Source: Candidatus Omnitrophota bacterium (GTDB taxonomy: Bacteria; Omnitrophota; Gorgyraeia; VGKH01). Taken from it: a DNA stretch of 35,140 nucleotides. Each line of letters begins with the position of its first letter. Positions within the stretch are counted from its first letter, which is position 1. Below, piece by piece: positions 19,795 to 27,652 of the stretch. The DNA lies in NCBI GenBank assembly GCA_016867135.1, contig VGKH01000011.1, positions 1-35,140 of the forward strand, written 5' to 3'. The notes below the pieces were generated by a model. That model made no database searches. It saw only the letters and a list, made by a program, of their open reading frames with translations, and was not told the origin of the DNA. A program made the position numbers and the translations under genes.

Positions 19795-20644
19795 TGTTAT
19801 TCTTCCTTTCAGGTTTTGCGCAAGTGGCGCGCTTGATTAATTGCGTTCCCAGAAAGATCTTAACAGGAGTTTTTAGTTTTTCTTGGACAATCTGGTCTAA
19901 TTTTTCTACGGCTATCCTTCCCATTTCCATCAATGGTTGGCTAACAGTTGTCAGCCCGATTGGGCTGTAGACATTGATAGGATTGTCATCAAAGCCCACA
20001 ACAGATAATTCTTTAGGTATTAACAGATTATAGGATTTTGCCACGTCGATTACCTCTAAGGCCATAATATCCGAAGCAGCAAAAATCGCTGTAGGCGGGT
20101 TTTTAAGCTTAAGCAGATTCATCGCTGCTAATCGCGCAGAAGATCTCAAGAAATTTCCAGGGCCAATGTATTCTTCTCTGACTTTGACCCCTTTTTTATC
20201 CAAAGCTTCTTTGTAGCCTTCCAGCCTGAGTTTCCCCGCCTGTGTGGTTAAGTCGCCGGCAATAGTGGCAATATCAGTATGGCCAAGATCCGTTAGGTAA
20301 TCTACCACGTCCATGGAAGCTTTTTTATTATCAATGCTGATGCAATTGATCGGTTCCTCAAAAAAATTATTCATAACTATATAAGGAATTTTCTTAGCAA
20401 TTACCTTTTTTAAAGTAATCAGGTCGCTATCAATATCAGCGAAGAGAATGCCATCAATATTCTTTGGATTTAACAAGGAGCTGGTGAGCCAGTCTGCATG
20501 AGAATATCTTTCAGTAATATGAATCAACAAATCGACTTTTAGGCGGCTAGCCGCGACACTGGCCCCTTTAATTACTTCGCAGGAAAAATAAGAATGAAAT
20601 ATGTCCTCAAACCTGGGTATTATCAATGCGTAGATCTTATTCAT
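19781..20644 (-). CDS. LacI-type ligand-binding domain protein lacking the HTH
   Basis: 287 residues matching the periplasmic-binding-like sensor core of LacI/PurR regulators. IYALIIPRFEDIFHSYF begins the first lobe, followed by IDGILF, ISIDNKKASMDVVDYLTDLGHTDIATIAG, the second-lobe FAASDIMALEVIDVA and VVGFDDNPI. The usual 55-60-residue N-terminal helix-turn-helix is absent: the protein starts at the linker boundary, with GGAGAAAG ahead of ATG 20644. There is no signal peptide, so it is not a transport-binding protein. It overlaps apt by 14 nt. Cassette B lies immediately upstream and may have removed the HTH, or this is a sensor without direct DNA binding. Confidence 0.85.
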   Translation of the reverse strand: MNKIYALIIPRFEDIFHSYFSCEVIKGASVAASRLKVDLLIHITERYSHADWLTSSLLNPKNIDGILFADIDSDLITLKKVIAKKIPYIVMNNFFEEPINCISIDNKKASMDVVDYLTDLGHTDIATIAGDLTTQAGKLRLEGYKEALDKKGVKVREEYIGPGNFLRSSARLAAMNLLKLKNPPTAIFAASDIMALEVIDVAKSYNLLIPKELSVVGFDDNPINVYSPIGLTTVSQPLMEMGRIAVEKLDQIVQEKLKTPVKIFLGTQLIKRATCAKPERKNNNEKI

Positions 20645-20694
20645 CTTTCTCCTTTAATGAGACCATGATTTACGCGACTGTAAAGAAGCGTAAA

Positions 20695-20981
20695 TCATAA
20701 GGTTGAATTAAACCCTTGACATTTTGCCTTAGGAAAAGATTTTATCAATCTTTCTATAGTTTTCTTTCTTGTCTTTCCGTTCTTAAGCTTCATTTCGTAT
20801 CTGAATGCTTCTGTATGTGAATTAAATTCTTTATAATAAACCAATTTCGGTTGTTTATTTTTTGTATAATGAACGCATCCTTTTATATGGTCTTTAACTC
20901 TTTCTGTTAGATTGCTTGTATGACCGTAGTATTTGGTGTCATTATTACATTCAAAGTTAACGTATAATAAATTTTATACAT
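20695..20981 (-). pseudogene. GIY-YIG endonuclease with disrupted start
   Basis: From codon 20962-20964 a GIY-YIG domain reads YVNFECNNDTKYYGHTSNL, then TERVKDHIKGCVHYT, and ends beyond the inverted repeat at TGA 20695-20697. The YYG motif, the catalytic Arg (TERVKDH) and the Glu (YEMKLK) are present. The only suitable ATG (20979-20981, MYKIYY) is in a different frame, and a stop closes the domain frame just upstream, so a one-base indel near codon 6 has broken it. This is a diverged relative of the nuclease in cassette A, not a recent copy. Confidence 0.75.
20711..20728 (+). repeat. Inverted repeat, left, cassette B
   Basis: AACCCTTGACATTTTGCC, with its perfect inverse at 20983-21000. The flanking GAATTA resembles GAACTT on the other side, so a degenerate GAATT-x-AACCC end is shared with cassette A. 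Confidence 0.85.
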
Positions 20982-20982
20982 T

Positions 20983-21000
20983 GGCAAAATGTCAAGGGTT
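20983..21000 (-). repeat. Inverted repeat, right, cassette B
   Basis: GGCAAAATGTCAAGGGTT, exact reverse complement of 20711-20728. It contains a TTGACA read into the nuclease gene, but no well-spaced -10 box follows. Confidence 0.85.
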
Positions 21001-21050
21001 AAGTTCAGACAGACGATTTACGTCAACTATCGTTTCCGTAAATCGTGTCT

Positions 21051-21884
21051 TCACTTAATCTCCTCTTCGATAGTTTCTTTTTCTTGTTGGGTGATAAAAT
21101 TCTTCAATTTTTTTAAGGCTACCTCTTCTATCTGTCTGACTCTTTCGCGGGAAACTCCCATTTTCTTGGCAATTTGAGCCAGGGTGTGTGACTCTCCGTT
21201 AGTCAATCCGAATCTAAGATCCAGAACTTTTCTTTGTTTTTTGTTCATAAAGCCTAAAAGATCTAGAATTCTTTCTTTGTCTAGGAAGCGCCCTAATTCT
21301 TCATCGGGAGCGGCCATGCTTTCATCTTCGATAATATCTTTGACTTGGCCTTCTTTATCCTCGCCGATGGGCGCCTCCAGGCTTGACATCTTTGTAGTCC
21401 ATTTGTCTATATCTCTTATTTTCTCAAGCGGTAACTTCATTTTTTTGGCGACTTCTTGTTCGGTGGGTTTGCGCTTTAATTTATTAGTTAATTTATCTTT
21501 CGTCTTCTTCCATTTGGAAATGTTTTCGCTCATGTATACGGGTATGCGGATAATCTTTCCCTGTTCGATAATAGCGCGCGTGATACTTTGTTTTATCCAC
21601 CATGCGGCGTAGGTTGAAAAACGAAAACCCTTTTTGGGGTTGAATTTATCCACCGCGCGCATGAGGCCGATATTTCCCTCTTCAATCAAATCCATAAAAG
21701 GAATGCCAAAGTTCATGTATCGTTTGGCAATATTGATTACCAGCCTTAAATTAGATCTGATCATTTTTGAACGCGCGTGCTTATCTCCCCGTTTTATGCG
21801 TTTAGCCAGGTCGATTTCCTCGTGCGCCTTCAAAAGCGGGATATGCCTTATTTCTTTAAGATAGGTTTTTATCGATTCAGCCAT
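21051..21884 (-). CDS. Sigma-70 family RNA polymerase sigma factor (RpoD/RpoS-like)
   Basis: 277 residues with region 1.2 (SIKTYLKEIRHIPLLKAHEEIDLAKRI), 2 (NLRLVINIAKRYMNFGIPFMDLIEEGNIGLMRAVDKF, then FSTYAAWWIKQSITRAI), 3 (GKIIRIPVYM) and 4 (LDLRFGL to VSRERVRQIEEVALKKLKNF). Region 1.1 is absent, as in short group 1 or group 2 sigma factors. It recognises -10 and -35 boxes of the kind found in this window. Whether it is the principal sigma cannot be told. It lies 75 nt after ppdK in the same direction, with a small inverted repeat between, and no clear ribosome-binding site. Its stop is within the right hairpin of cassette B. Confidence 0.93.
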   Translation of the reverse strand: MAESIKTYLKEIRHIPLLKAHEEIDLAKRIKRGDKHARSKMIRSNLRLVINIAKRYMNFGIPFMDLIEEGNIGLMRAVDKFNPKKGFRFSTYAAWWIKQSITRAIIEQGKIIRIPVYMSENISKWKKTKDKLTNKLKRKPTEQEVAKKMKLPLEKIRDIDKWTTKMSSLEAPIGEDKEGQVKDIIEDESMAAPDEELGRFLDKERILDLLGFMNKKQRKVLDLRFGLTNGESHTLAQIAKKMGVSRERVRQIEEVALKKLKNFITQQEKETIEEEIK

Positions 21885-21910
21885 ATTAATTTCGGGAGTA
21901 ACCAGTTACC

Positions 21911-21943
21911 AGTAACCAGTTGCCAGAACATCTTCTGGTTACT
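21911..21943. repeat. Hairpin between ppdK and sigma-factor gene
   Basis: AGTAACCAG (21911-21919) pairs with CTGGTTACT (21935-21943), 9 bp perfect. Several further GTTACC/GGTAAC units flank it between 21896 and 21963. There is no T-run, so it may be an RNA-processing site or a repeat rather than a terminator. Confidence 0.55.
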
Positions 21944-21959
21944 GTTCTTTGGTCACCGG

Positions 21960-24683
21960 TTACTTTTTTAACACTGCCTGTGCCGCTGCCAATCTGGCAA
22001 TAGGCACTCTAAATGGCGAACAGCTGACGTAATTCATTTTGACCTTATGGCAGAATTCAACCGAAGCCGGCTCGCCGCCATGTTCGCCGCAAATGCCGAC
22101 CTTTAAATCTTTTCTAGTTTTTCTTCCGCGCTCGATTCCCATTTTGATAAGCTCGCCTATTCCTTCTTGGTCGATAGTTTGGAATGGGTCTGCAGGCAGG
22201 ACTCCTTTATTTAAATAATCCGGTAAGAATCCGCCGATATCGTCGCGGGAGAAACCAAATCCCATCTGGGTCAAATCATTGGTGCCAAATGAGAAAAATT
22301 GCGCAACTTCAGCGATTTTGTCCGCAACGATTGCAGCTCTGGGAATTTCAATCATCGTGCCGAATAAATGAGGAATCGATTTTAATTTATATTTCTCCAG
22401 GACTTCTTTGTATACTTTTTTACAAAGATCGAGCTGATTATTTAATTCTTTGACGGCGCAGACAACCGGGATCATGATTTCTGGCTCAACCTTTTTACCG
22501 GCTTTAATCAATTCTGCAGCCGATTCAAGGATTGCGCGAACCTGCATCTCGGTGACTTCAGGATAAGTTACGCCTAAACGCACGCCGCGGTGCCCCATCA
22601 TGGGGTTGCTTTCGCGTAAGGCCTCTGCCCTTTTTGCCAGATCATCCATTGAAATATTCAGGCTTTTTGCCAAAGCTTCTAATTTATCTTTTTCATGTGG
22701 GACAAATTCATGGAGTGGCGGATCAAGCAAGCGTATGGTTACGGGTAAGCCCTCCATCGCTTCAAGAGTCCCTTTCATATCGGATTTAACATGGGGGAAT
22801 AACTCTTGAAGAGCAGCTCTGCGCTCAGCCTCGGTTTTAGAGATAATCATTTTACGCAGCTTGAACAAGGGCTCTTCAGCACCTTTGCCATAAAACATAT
22901 GTTCTGTCCTAAACAGGCCGATGCCTTCAGCCCCGAATTGACGGGCCTTTTTGGCATCTTCAGGAGTATCAGCATTGGTTCGGATTTTTAATTTACGGAT
23001 TGAATCGCAGACCTTCAAAAATGAAAATAAAATGTCGTTCTCTTCGCTGGCGTCCATCATGGGAAGTTGGCCTTCGTAGACATTTCCTTTTGTGCCGTTA
23101 AGCGTAATCCAATCCCCTTCTTTTAATGTCTTACCTTCAACAGCTACGGTTTTGTTCGTGGCATCAACATGAATTGCGCCGCAGCCTACTATGCAGCATT
23201 TCCCCCAGCCGCGGGCAACCAAAGCTGCGTGCGAAGTCATTCCGCCTCTGGCGGTCAAGATTGCTTGAGCCACACGCATACCTTCTACATCTTCGGGGTT
23301 AGTTTCTTCTCGTACGAGAATTACCTTTTTACCCTGTTTTGCCCAATTCACAGCTTCGTGCGCAGAAAAGACTATTTGTCCTGTTGCGCCTCCCGGGCCC
23401 GCAGGTAGTCCTTTGGCTAAAGGTTTTTTAGTTAATTCAATCTTCGGGTTGATAATCGGATGGAGTAATTCATCAAGTTGCGCAGGCGTAACTCTTAACA
23501 CAGCCGTTTCTTTTTTGATGAGTTTTTCCTTGATCATATCCATCGCCATTTTTATAGCTGCCGGGCCGTTACGTTTTCCTACGCGGCATTGCAGCATAAA
23601 GAGCTTGCCCTTTTCGATGGTAAACTCGATATCCTGCATATCATGGTAATGTTTTTCTAATCGATTCTGGATAGCAAAAAGCTCCTTATAAATCTTGGGC
23701 ATGGTTTCTTCTAAAGTCTTTAATTCTTTGTTGTGTTCGCTCTTGGAATAAGAATTGATAGGGGCAGGAGTTCTGATGCCGGCTACAACATCTTCTCCCT
23801 GAGCATTGATTAGATATTCGCCGTAAAATTTATTTTCGCCGTTTCCGGGGTTTCTGGTAAAAGCAACGCCGGTGGCTGAATCACTCCCCATATTTCCGAA
23901 GACCATGGTCTGGACGTTTACCGCCGTGCCCCATTCATCGGGGATGTTTTCAATCCGACGATAGCTTATGGCGCGTTTTCCGTTCCAGGAAGCAAATACA
24001 GCGCCGATACCACCCCAAAGTTGTTCGCGGGGATCGTCGGGAAAGTCTTTCTTCAAAACCTCCTTTACCTTTTTCTTGAATGAATCGCAAAGACGTTTTA
24101 AATCTTCGCCATTTAAATCTGTATCGGTTTTGGCATTTTTTTCCTTTTTGACCTGGGCCATAATCCGTTCTAGTTGTTTGCGGATTCCCATTTCGTCACC
24201 TTCAGGTTCGATGCCAGCTGCTTTTTCCATAACCACATCGGAATACATCATGATTAACCGACGATAGGCATCATAAACAAAACGTTCGTTATTGGTTTGT
24301 TTAATTAAGCCGGGGATAGTTTTGGTGGTAAGTCCGACGTTTAAGACTGTTTCCATCATCCCGGGCATGGAACGCCTGGAGCCCGAGCGGACAGAAACTA
24401 AAAGCGGATTGTTAATATCACCGAATCCTTTATCCATTAAGTCTTCTACTTTTTTTAGAGCCTTATTGACTTCTTCCTTAAGGCCTTTAGGATAACTCTT
24501 TTTATTTTTATAATAATAAGTGCAGACTTCGGTGGTAATAGTAAATCCTGGAGGTACGGGAAGGCGTAAATCTTTTCCTCCTGCCATTTCTGCTAGGTTG
24601 GCACCTTTGCCACCTAAAAGATTTTTCATCGTTTCATTACCATCTGCTTTGCCGCCGCCAAAGAAGTACACGTTTTTTGACAT
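21960..24683 (-). CDS. ppdK: Pyruvate, phosphate dikinase
   Basis: 907 residues, slightly longer than the usual 870-890. The N-terminal ATP-grasp region has LLGGKGANLAEMAG and SVRSGSRRSMPGMMETVLNVG. The swivelling domain has the phospho-His motif GGMTSHAALVARGWGK, H485. The C-terminal PEP/pyruvate TIM barrel has GIGLFRTEHMF, SFGTNDLTQMGFGFSRDD and VGICGEHGGEPASVEF with C865. It interconverts pyruvate and PEP using ATP and Pi, or PPi and AMP, in glycolysis or gluconeogenesis. GGGAGGAGG lies 11 nt before the ATG, and glyS ends 23 nt upstream, so the genes are co-transcribed. Confidence 0.97.
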   Translation of the reverse strand: MSKNVYFFGGGKADGNETMKNLLGGKGANLAEMAGGKDLRLPVPPGFTITTEVCTYYYKNKKSYPKGLKEEVNKALKKVEDLMDKGFGDINNPLLVSVRSGSRRSMPGMMETVLNVGLTTKTIPGLIKQTNNERFVYDAYRRLIMMYSDVVMEKAAGIEPEGDEMGIRKQLERIMAQVKKEKNAKTDTDLNGEDLKRLCDSFKKKVKEVLKKDFPDDPREQLWGGIGAVFASWNGKRAISYRRIENIPDEWGTAVNVQTMVFGNMGSDSATGVAFTRNPGNGENKFYGEYLINAQGEDVVAGIRTPAPINSYSKSEHNKELKTLEETMPKIYKELFAIQNRLEKHYHDMQDIEFTIEKGKLFMLQCRVGKRNGPAAIKMAMDMIKEKLIKKETAVLRVTPAQLDELLHPIINPKIELTKKPLAKGLPAGPGGATGQIVFSAHEAVNWAKQGKKVILVREETNPEDVEGMRVAQAILTARGGMTSHAALVARGWGKCCIVGCGAIHVDATNKTVAVEGKTLKEGDWITLNGTKGNVYEGQLPMMDASEENDILFSFLKVCDSIRKLKIRTNADTPEDAKKARQFGAEGIGLFRTEHMFYGKGAEEPLFKLRKMIISKTEAERRAALQELFPHVKSDMKGTLEAMEGLPVTIRLLDPPLHEFVPHEKDKLEALAKSLNISMDDLAKRAEALRESNPMMGHRGVRLGVTYPEVTEMQVRAILESAAELIKAGKKVEPEIMIPVVCAVKELNNQLDLCKKVYKEVLEKYKLKSIPHLFGTMIEIPRAAIVADKIAEVAQFFSFGTNDLTQMGFGFSRDDIGGFLPDYLNKGVLPADPFQTIDQEGIGELIKMGIERGRKTRKDLKVGICGEHGGEPASVEFCHKVKMNYVSCSPFRVPIARLAAAQAVLKK

Positions 24684-24706
24684 TTAACTAATGATCCTCC
24701 TCCCTA

Positions 24707-26020
24707 CTATTTATAAAGTTTGTTAAAAATATAGTCCTTTAATTTATCTACAGAAATTCTGTCTTGTTTCATGGTGTCTCTGTCGCGAACTGTTACTTGT
24801 TTATCTTCAAGAGACTGGACATCGACCGTTACGCAAAGCGGAGTGCCGACTTCATCCTGCCGGCGATAAAGTTTGCCGATTGCCGCGGTGTCATCATATA
24901 CAGACACCATGCATTTTTGTAAATCTTCTTTTATTTTGTGCGCCAATTCCACGATTTTGTCATTCTTTTTAAGAAGCGGTAGCACCGCTACTTTAACTGG
25001 AGCTAAATCACTGTGTAGCTTGAGCACGGCGCGCGTTTCGCCTTTGACTTCCTCTTCAAAATAAGCATCGACCAAAAAAGCCAGTACGCTCCTATCTACT
25101 CCACCCGAAGGTTCAATGATATAAGGATAGCCGTCGTTTTCTTTTAGATCGGGAACCGTGAGTTTCTGTCCGCTGAATTGAGCGTGTTGTCTTAGATCGA
25201 AATCCGCGCGGTTGGCGATACCTTCCAATTCCGACCAACCAAACGGAAAATTATATTCCACGTCAGTGCAGAATTTTGCATAATGGGCGAGTTCGTCTTT
25301 TTCGTGCTCTCTTTTTCTTAAATTTTTTTTGCTGATTCCGAGATTCAAATACCAATTAAATCTTTCCTCAACCCAATAATTGTAGAATTTATCGGCATCT
25401 TTTGGATCGACAAAATATTCTATCTCCATCTGTTCGAATTCCCGGGTGCGGAAGGTGAAATTCCCCGGAGTGACTTCATTGCGGAAAGATTTGCCGATTT
25501 GGGCAATACCAAAGGGGAGTTTTTTGCGGGCAGTGTTTAATACGTTGGTAAAATTGACAAATATTCCTTGTGCAGTTTCGGGGCGAAGGTAGCTTAAGGC
25601 GCTGGCATCTTCAACGGGGCCAAGATAGGTCTTAAGCATAAGGTTGAAAGCGCGGCCTTCGGTGAAATCTTTGGAGCCGCAATCAGGGCAAGTATCTCCA
25701 ATTTTATCTTTGCGGAATCTCCTCTTGCATTTTTTACAGTCAACTAGAATATCAGCGAAGCTTCCTGTATGTCCTGAAGCTTCCCAAGTTTTAGGATGCA
25801 TGAGGATGGCGGCATCAAGTCCGACCATGTCATCGCGGCGTTGGACAACCGCTTTCCACCAGGCGTTTTTTACATTGCGTTTTAACTCAACCCCCAGCGG
25901 TCCATAGTCCCAGCTATTAGAAAGTCCACCATAAATCTCAGAAGACTGGAATATGAAACCTCGACGCTTGCACAATGAGGTTATTTTTTCCATTAAGTTA
26001 TCTGTCATATAATTAAACAA
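24707..26020 (-). CDS. glyS: Glycyl-tRNA synthetase, single-chain class II type
   Basis: 437 residues of the alpha2-type (eukaryote/archaea/Firmicute-like) GlyRS. Motif 1 region EIYGGLSNSWDYGPLGVELKRN, a zinc-like CKKCKRRF...CPDCGS knuckle (about 91-115), motif 2 GKSFRNEVTPGNFTFRTREFEQMEIEYF, motif 3 EPSGGVDRSVLAFL and an anticodon-binding C-terminus. It charges tRNA-Gly. I take the TTG at 26018-26020 as start: it is 6 nt from the GGGAG ribosome-binding site, whereas the ATG four codons on is 18 nt away. A stem in the leader covers that site. Promoter at 26133-26161. Confidence 0.95.
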   Translation of the reverse strand: MFNYMTDNLMEKITSLCKRRGFIFQSSEIYGGLSNSWDYGPLGVELKRNVKNAWWKAVVQRRDDMVGLDAAILMHPKTWEASGHTGSFADILVDCKKCKRRFRKDKIGDTCPDCGSKDFTEGRAFNLMLKTYLGPVEDASALSYLRPETAQGIFVNFTNVLNTARKKLPFGIAQIGKSFRNEVTPGNFTFRTREFEQMEIEYFVDPKDADKFYNYWVEERFNWYLNLGISKKNLRKREHEKDELAHYAKFCTDVEYNFPFGWSELEGIANRADFDLRQHAQFSGQKLTVPDLKENDGYPYIIEPSGGVDRSVLAFLVDAYFEEEVKGETRAVLKLHSDLAPVKVAVLPLLKKNDKIVELAHKIKEDLQKCMVSVYDDTAAIGKLYRRQDEVGTPLCVTVDVQSLEDKQVTVRDRDTMKQDRISVDKLKDYIFNKLYK

Positions 26021-26026
26021 TTTTAT

Positions 26027-26102
26027 CTCCCGAATGAAGCGACTCTTGTAGGTTTAGCTTCGGGATCCCGAAGATCTTCTTCATAGAAACACTACATTCG
26101 GG
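26027..26102 (-). promoter_or_regulatory. Structured leader of glyS covering the ribosome-binding site
   Basis: On the minus strand CCCGAATG (26095-26102) pairs with CATTCGGG (26029-26036). The GGG at 26029-26031 is part of the GGGAG ribosome-binding site (26027-26031), so the 8-bp stem would block translation. Inside are TGTAG/CTACA pairing and a perfect palindrome CTTCGGGATCCCGAAG (26058-26073). It does not fit a T-box or glycine riboswitch as I know them. Confidence 0.55.
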
Positions 26103-26132
26103 ACATGAGATTTTCTTGTGACATAGGTTATT

Positions 26133-26161
26133 ATTCTAACTTAAAAAATTCCAAAATTCAA
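26133..26161 (-). promoter_or_regulatory. Promoter of the glyS-ppdK unit
   Basis: Minus strand TTGAAT (26156-26161), 17 nt, TAGAAT (26133-26138). The leader is about 106 nt and contains the nested hairpins. Confidence 0.65.
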
Positions 26162-26242
26162 GTTTTTAAATAATTATATTAACTTGATAGATTTTTTGAT
26201 AACGTTTTGCGGAGAGAGTTTGAAAATCGGCTTGGTAAAATT

Positions 26243-26641
26243 CTATTTTAAAGCCGCCAATAATTCATTACTGTTGTCTGCGTTTAAGACTAACCGACAT
26301 GGGCAAGTGCTGGTACAGGCGCTACCATAACAATATTTAAGGTTGATATTCTTAGATTTTAACTTGGCAGCCAATTCGCTTAACGCTCCGGGCTTGTTTT
26401 CTAAATCCACCATCACTACGTCAATTTCTTTTACCTGCCAACCTTTTGTTGCTATCGCATTTTTTATTTTGGCATTATTATTAGTGACCACATAAAAAAC
26501 TGCCTTACCTTCCATTCCGTAGGCGCAAAGCGCTTCGATATTTGTGCCTTGTGAGGCAATGATTTTGGTAAGTTCTTCCAACACCCCGATTTTATCCGGC
26601 GTTGTAATATTTAATTCTTTAGCCAACTTTGCTGTTGCCAT
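26243..26641 (-). CDS. Tandem ACT-domain protein
   Basis: 132 residues forming two ACT domains: ELNITTPDKIGVLEELTKIIASQGTNIEAL (about 8-37), then VVMVDLENKPGALSELAAKLKSKNINLKYCY (about 75-105). ACT pairs bind amino acids and regulate metabolism. No catalytic domain is attached, so it is a stand-alone sensor. The second domain is followed by a Cys-rich CTSTCPC, which could bind a metal and is unusual. It has a good promoter and AAAGGAGG. Ligand unknown. Confidence 0.8.
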   Translation of the reverse strand: MATAKLAKELNITTPDKIGVLEELTKIIASQGTNIEALCAYGMEGKAVFYVVTNNNAKIKNAIATKGWQVKEIDVVMVDLENKPGALSELAAKLKSKNINLKYCYGSACTSTCPCRLVLNADNSNELLAALK

Positions 26642-26666
26642 GTATTCCTCCTTTCCTTTATCCTAA

Positions 26667-26695
26667 TTTATAGCAAGAAAATAAAATTTTTGCAA
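26667..26695 (-). promoter_or_regulatory. Promoter of the ACT-domain gene
   Basis: Minus strand TTGCAA (26690-26695), 17 nt, TATAAA (26667-26672). The leader is about 20 nt and ends with the AGGAGG ribosome-binding site. Confidence 0.7.
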
Positions 26696-26747
26696 GGAAA
26701 TAAAATCTCGGTTTATAAAAGTCAGATAATTATTTTGGTAGGTTTAA

Positions 26748-27188
26748 CTATTTGCTGACGAGAGGGAAGTTTTCCTGTTTTTGTGGTTTCTTGTAGGTAT
26801 TGTAATCGACTCCGCGTTCAAGGAAACGCTCGTCTATTCGCTCGGGTTCAAAAAACTTCCTCACGAATCGCTTCGCTTTCGATGTATCAAATTCTTTGCA
26901 GCAATAAATATCAACTGAAATGTAGTTTTTTACTGATAAAGTGTGGATGACTATGGAGCTTTCTACTAACGGAGCCCAGCCGGAAAGCCCAGCCTTGTCT
27001 GGGAAACGGGTAGCGTCTGTGAAGAAGATGCTGGGAGGAGCTTGCTTTTCCATCCCCAAATGGGCGACGATCTCGTCGAGAAATTTATAACCCAATGCCA
27101 AGTCGTCGCAGACTCCTGGCTTACAGTTATAAAGGTCTAATAAAAGTTCGTATCCGAACGGTTCGTGTTTCTTTAGTCTATTTTCGAT
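26748..27188 (-). CDS. speD: S-adenosylmethionine decarboxylase proenzyme, ATC start
   Basis: The conserved protein runs well upstream of the first canonical start (a TTG at 27101). In frame from 27188 it reads IENRLKKHEPFGYELLLD, then LYNCKPGVCDD, joining ALGYKFLDEIVAHLG. FGYELLLDLYNC is the expected N-terminal strand of bacterial SpeD. The self-cleavage Glu-Ser lies in LVESSIVIHT (S77, H82), so the pyruvoyl cofactor can form. It supplies decarboxylated SAM for spermidine synthesis. No ATG, GTG or TTG occurs between the upstream stop and residue 30; an ATC at 27186-27188 lies 6 nt after AAAGGA and is the likely, non-standard or mutated, start. Confidence 0.8.
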   Translation of the reverse strand: MENRLKKHEPFGYELLLDLYNCKPGVCDDLALGYKFLDEIVAHLGMEKQAPPSIFFTDATRFPDKAGLSGWAPLVESSIVIHTLSVKNYISVDIYCCKEFDTSKAKRFVRKFFEPERIDERFLERGVDYNTYKKPQKQENFPLVSK

Positions 27189-27227
27189 CTTTGTTCCTTT
27201 TTTTGTCTAGATGCTTTACAAATTTAA

Positions 27228-27256
27228 TTTATAACAAGTTTTGAAAAAAAATGCAA
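27228..27256 (-). promoter_or_regulatory. Promoter of speD
   Basis: Minus strand TTGCAT (27251-27256), 17 nt, TATAAA (27228-27233). The transcript would start near 27221, leaving a 33-nt leader with AAAGGA and no ATG. Confidence 0.75.
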
Positions 27257-27284
27257 GAGAAATTTTTAAAATTTTTATCTTTAG

Positions 27285-27635
27285 TTAGTAATCGTCAGTA
27301 AGCTCAACTTTTTTTCTCAATTGTTTTTTCTCAGAACGCAATTTTTTTTGCTTAAAAGTCTCTTCTTTTTTACCCGGTGGTAAAATTGTGGGAATTCTTT
27401 TTTTTCTTTTCTTTGTTAATTCCAATAATTTCTTTTTTAATCTGTGCAGCGCGAGTTTTTTATTATCTATTTGCGTGCGAAATTCGGTTGCGATTGCTTC
27501 AAGTCCCGTGGGGATATGATGTACTTTAACCGCAGTCTCTTTTTTATTCTTTCTTTGGCCGCCCGGACCGGGGCTCCTGTAGAAAAAGACTTTTGTTTCT
27601 TTGATGAGGTTGTCTAAATTGATTCTTTCTTTCAT
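27285..27635 (-). CDS. GGQ release-factor-like protein (ribosome rescue type)
   Basis: 116 residues forming one RF-1 catalytic domain: FFYRSPGPGGQRKNKKETAVKVHHIPTGLEAIATEFRTQ, with the GGQ at about 25-27, and a long basic helical tail rich in Lys and Arg. There is no stop-codon-recognition domain. Such stand-alone proteins (ArfB, C12orf65/mtRF-R or RfH-like) hydrolyse peptidyl-tRNA on stalled ribosomes; the basic tail binds the ribosome. Which type this is cannot be told. R-K-N-K replaces the more usual N-V-N-K after GGQ. It starts 17 nt after panB. Confidence 0.8.
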   Translation of the reverse strand: MKERINLDNLIKETKVFFYRSPGPGGQRKNKKETAVKVHHIPTGLEAIATEFRTQIDNKKLALHRLKKKLLELTKKRKKRIPTILPPGKKEETFKQKKLRSEKKQLRKKVELTDDY

Positions 27636-27652
27636 AAAATCAGAATTTAATG

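Larger units (their letters stand above)
20661..21058 (-). mobile_element. GIY-YIG palindromic cassette B
   Basis: Same plan as cassette A. Left hairpin GACCATGATTTACGC (20661-20675) with GCGTAAATCAT-AA-GGTT (20688-20704); then 18-bp inverted repeats AACCCTTGACATTTTGCC (20711-20728 and 20983-21000) around a broken GIY-YIG gene; then a right hairpin with ACGATTTACG (21013-21022) and CGTAAATCGT (21037-21046) whose arms extend to about 20999 and 21058. The left hairpin directly precedes the ribosome-binding site of the LacI-type gene. The right hairpin includes the last codons and stop of the sigma-factor gene. Confidence 0.6.

Noticed and set aside
26021-26161. T-box or glycine riboswitch ahead of glyS
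   Set aside because: I found no T-box antiterminator sequence, no specifier-loop layout and no tandem glycine aptamer pattern. The leader is also short for a T-box.
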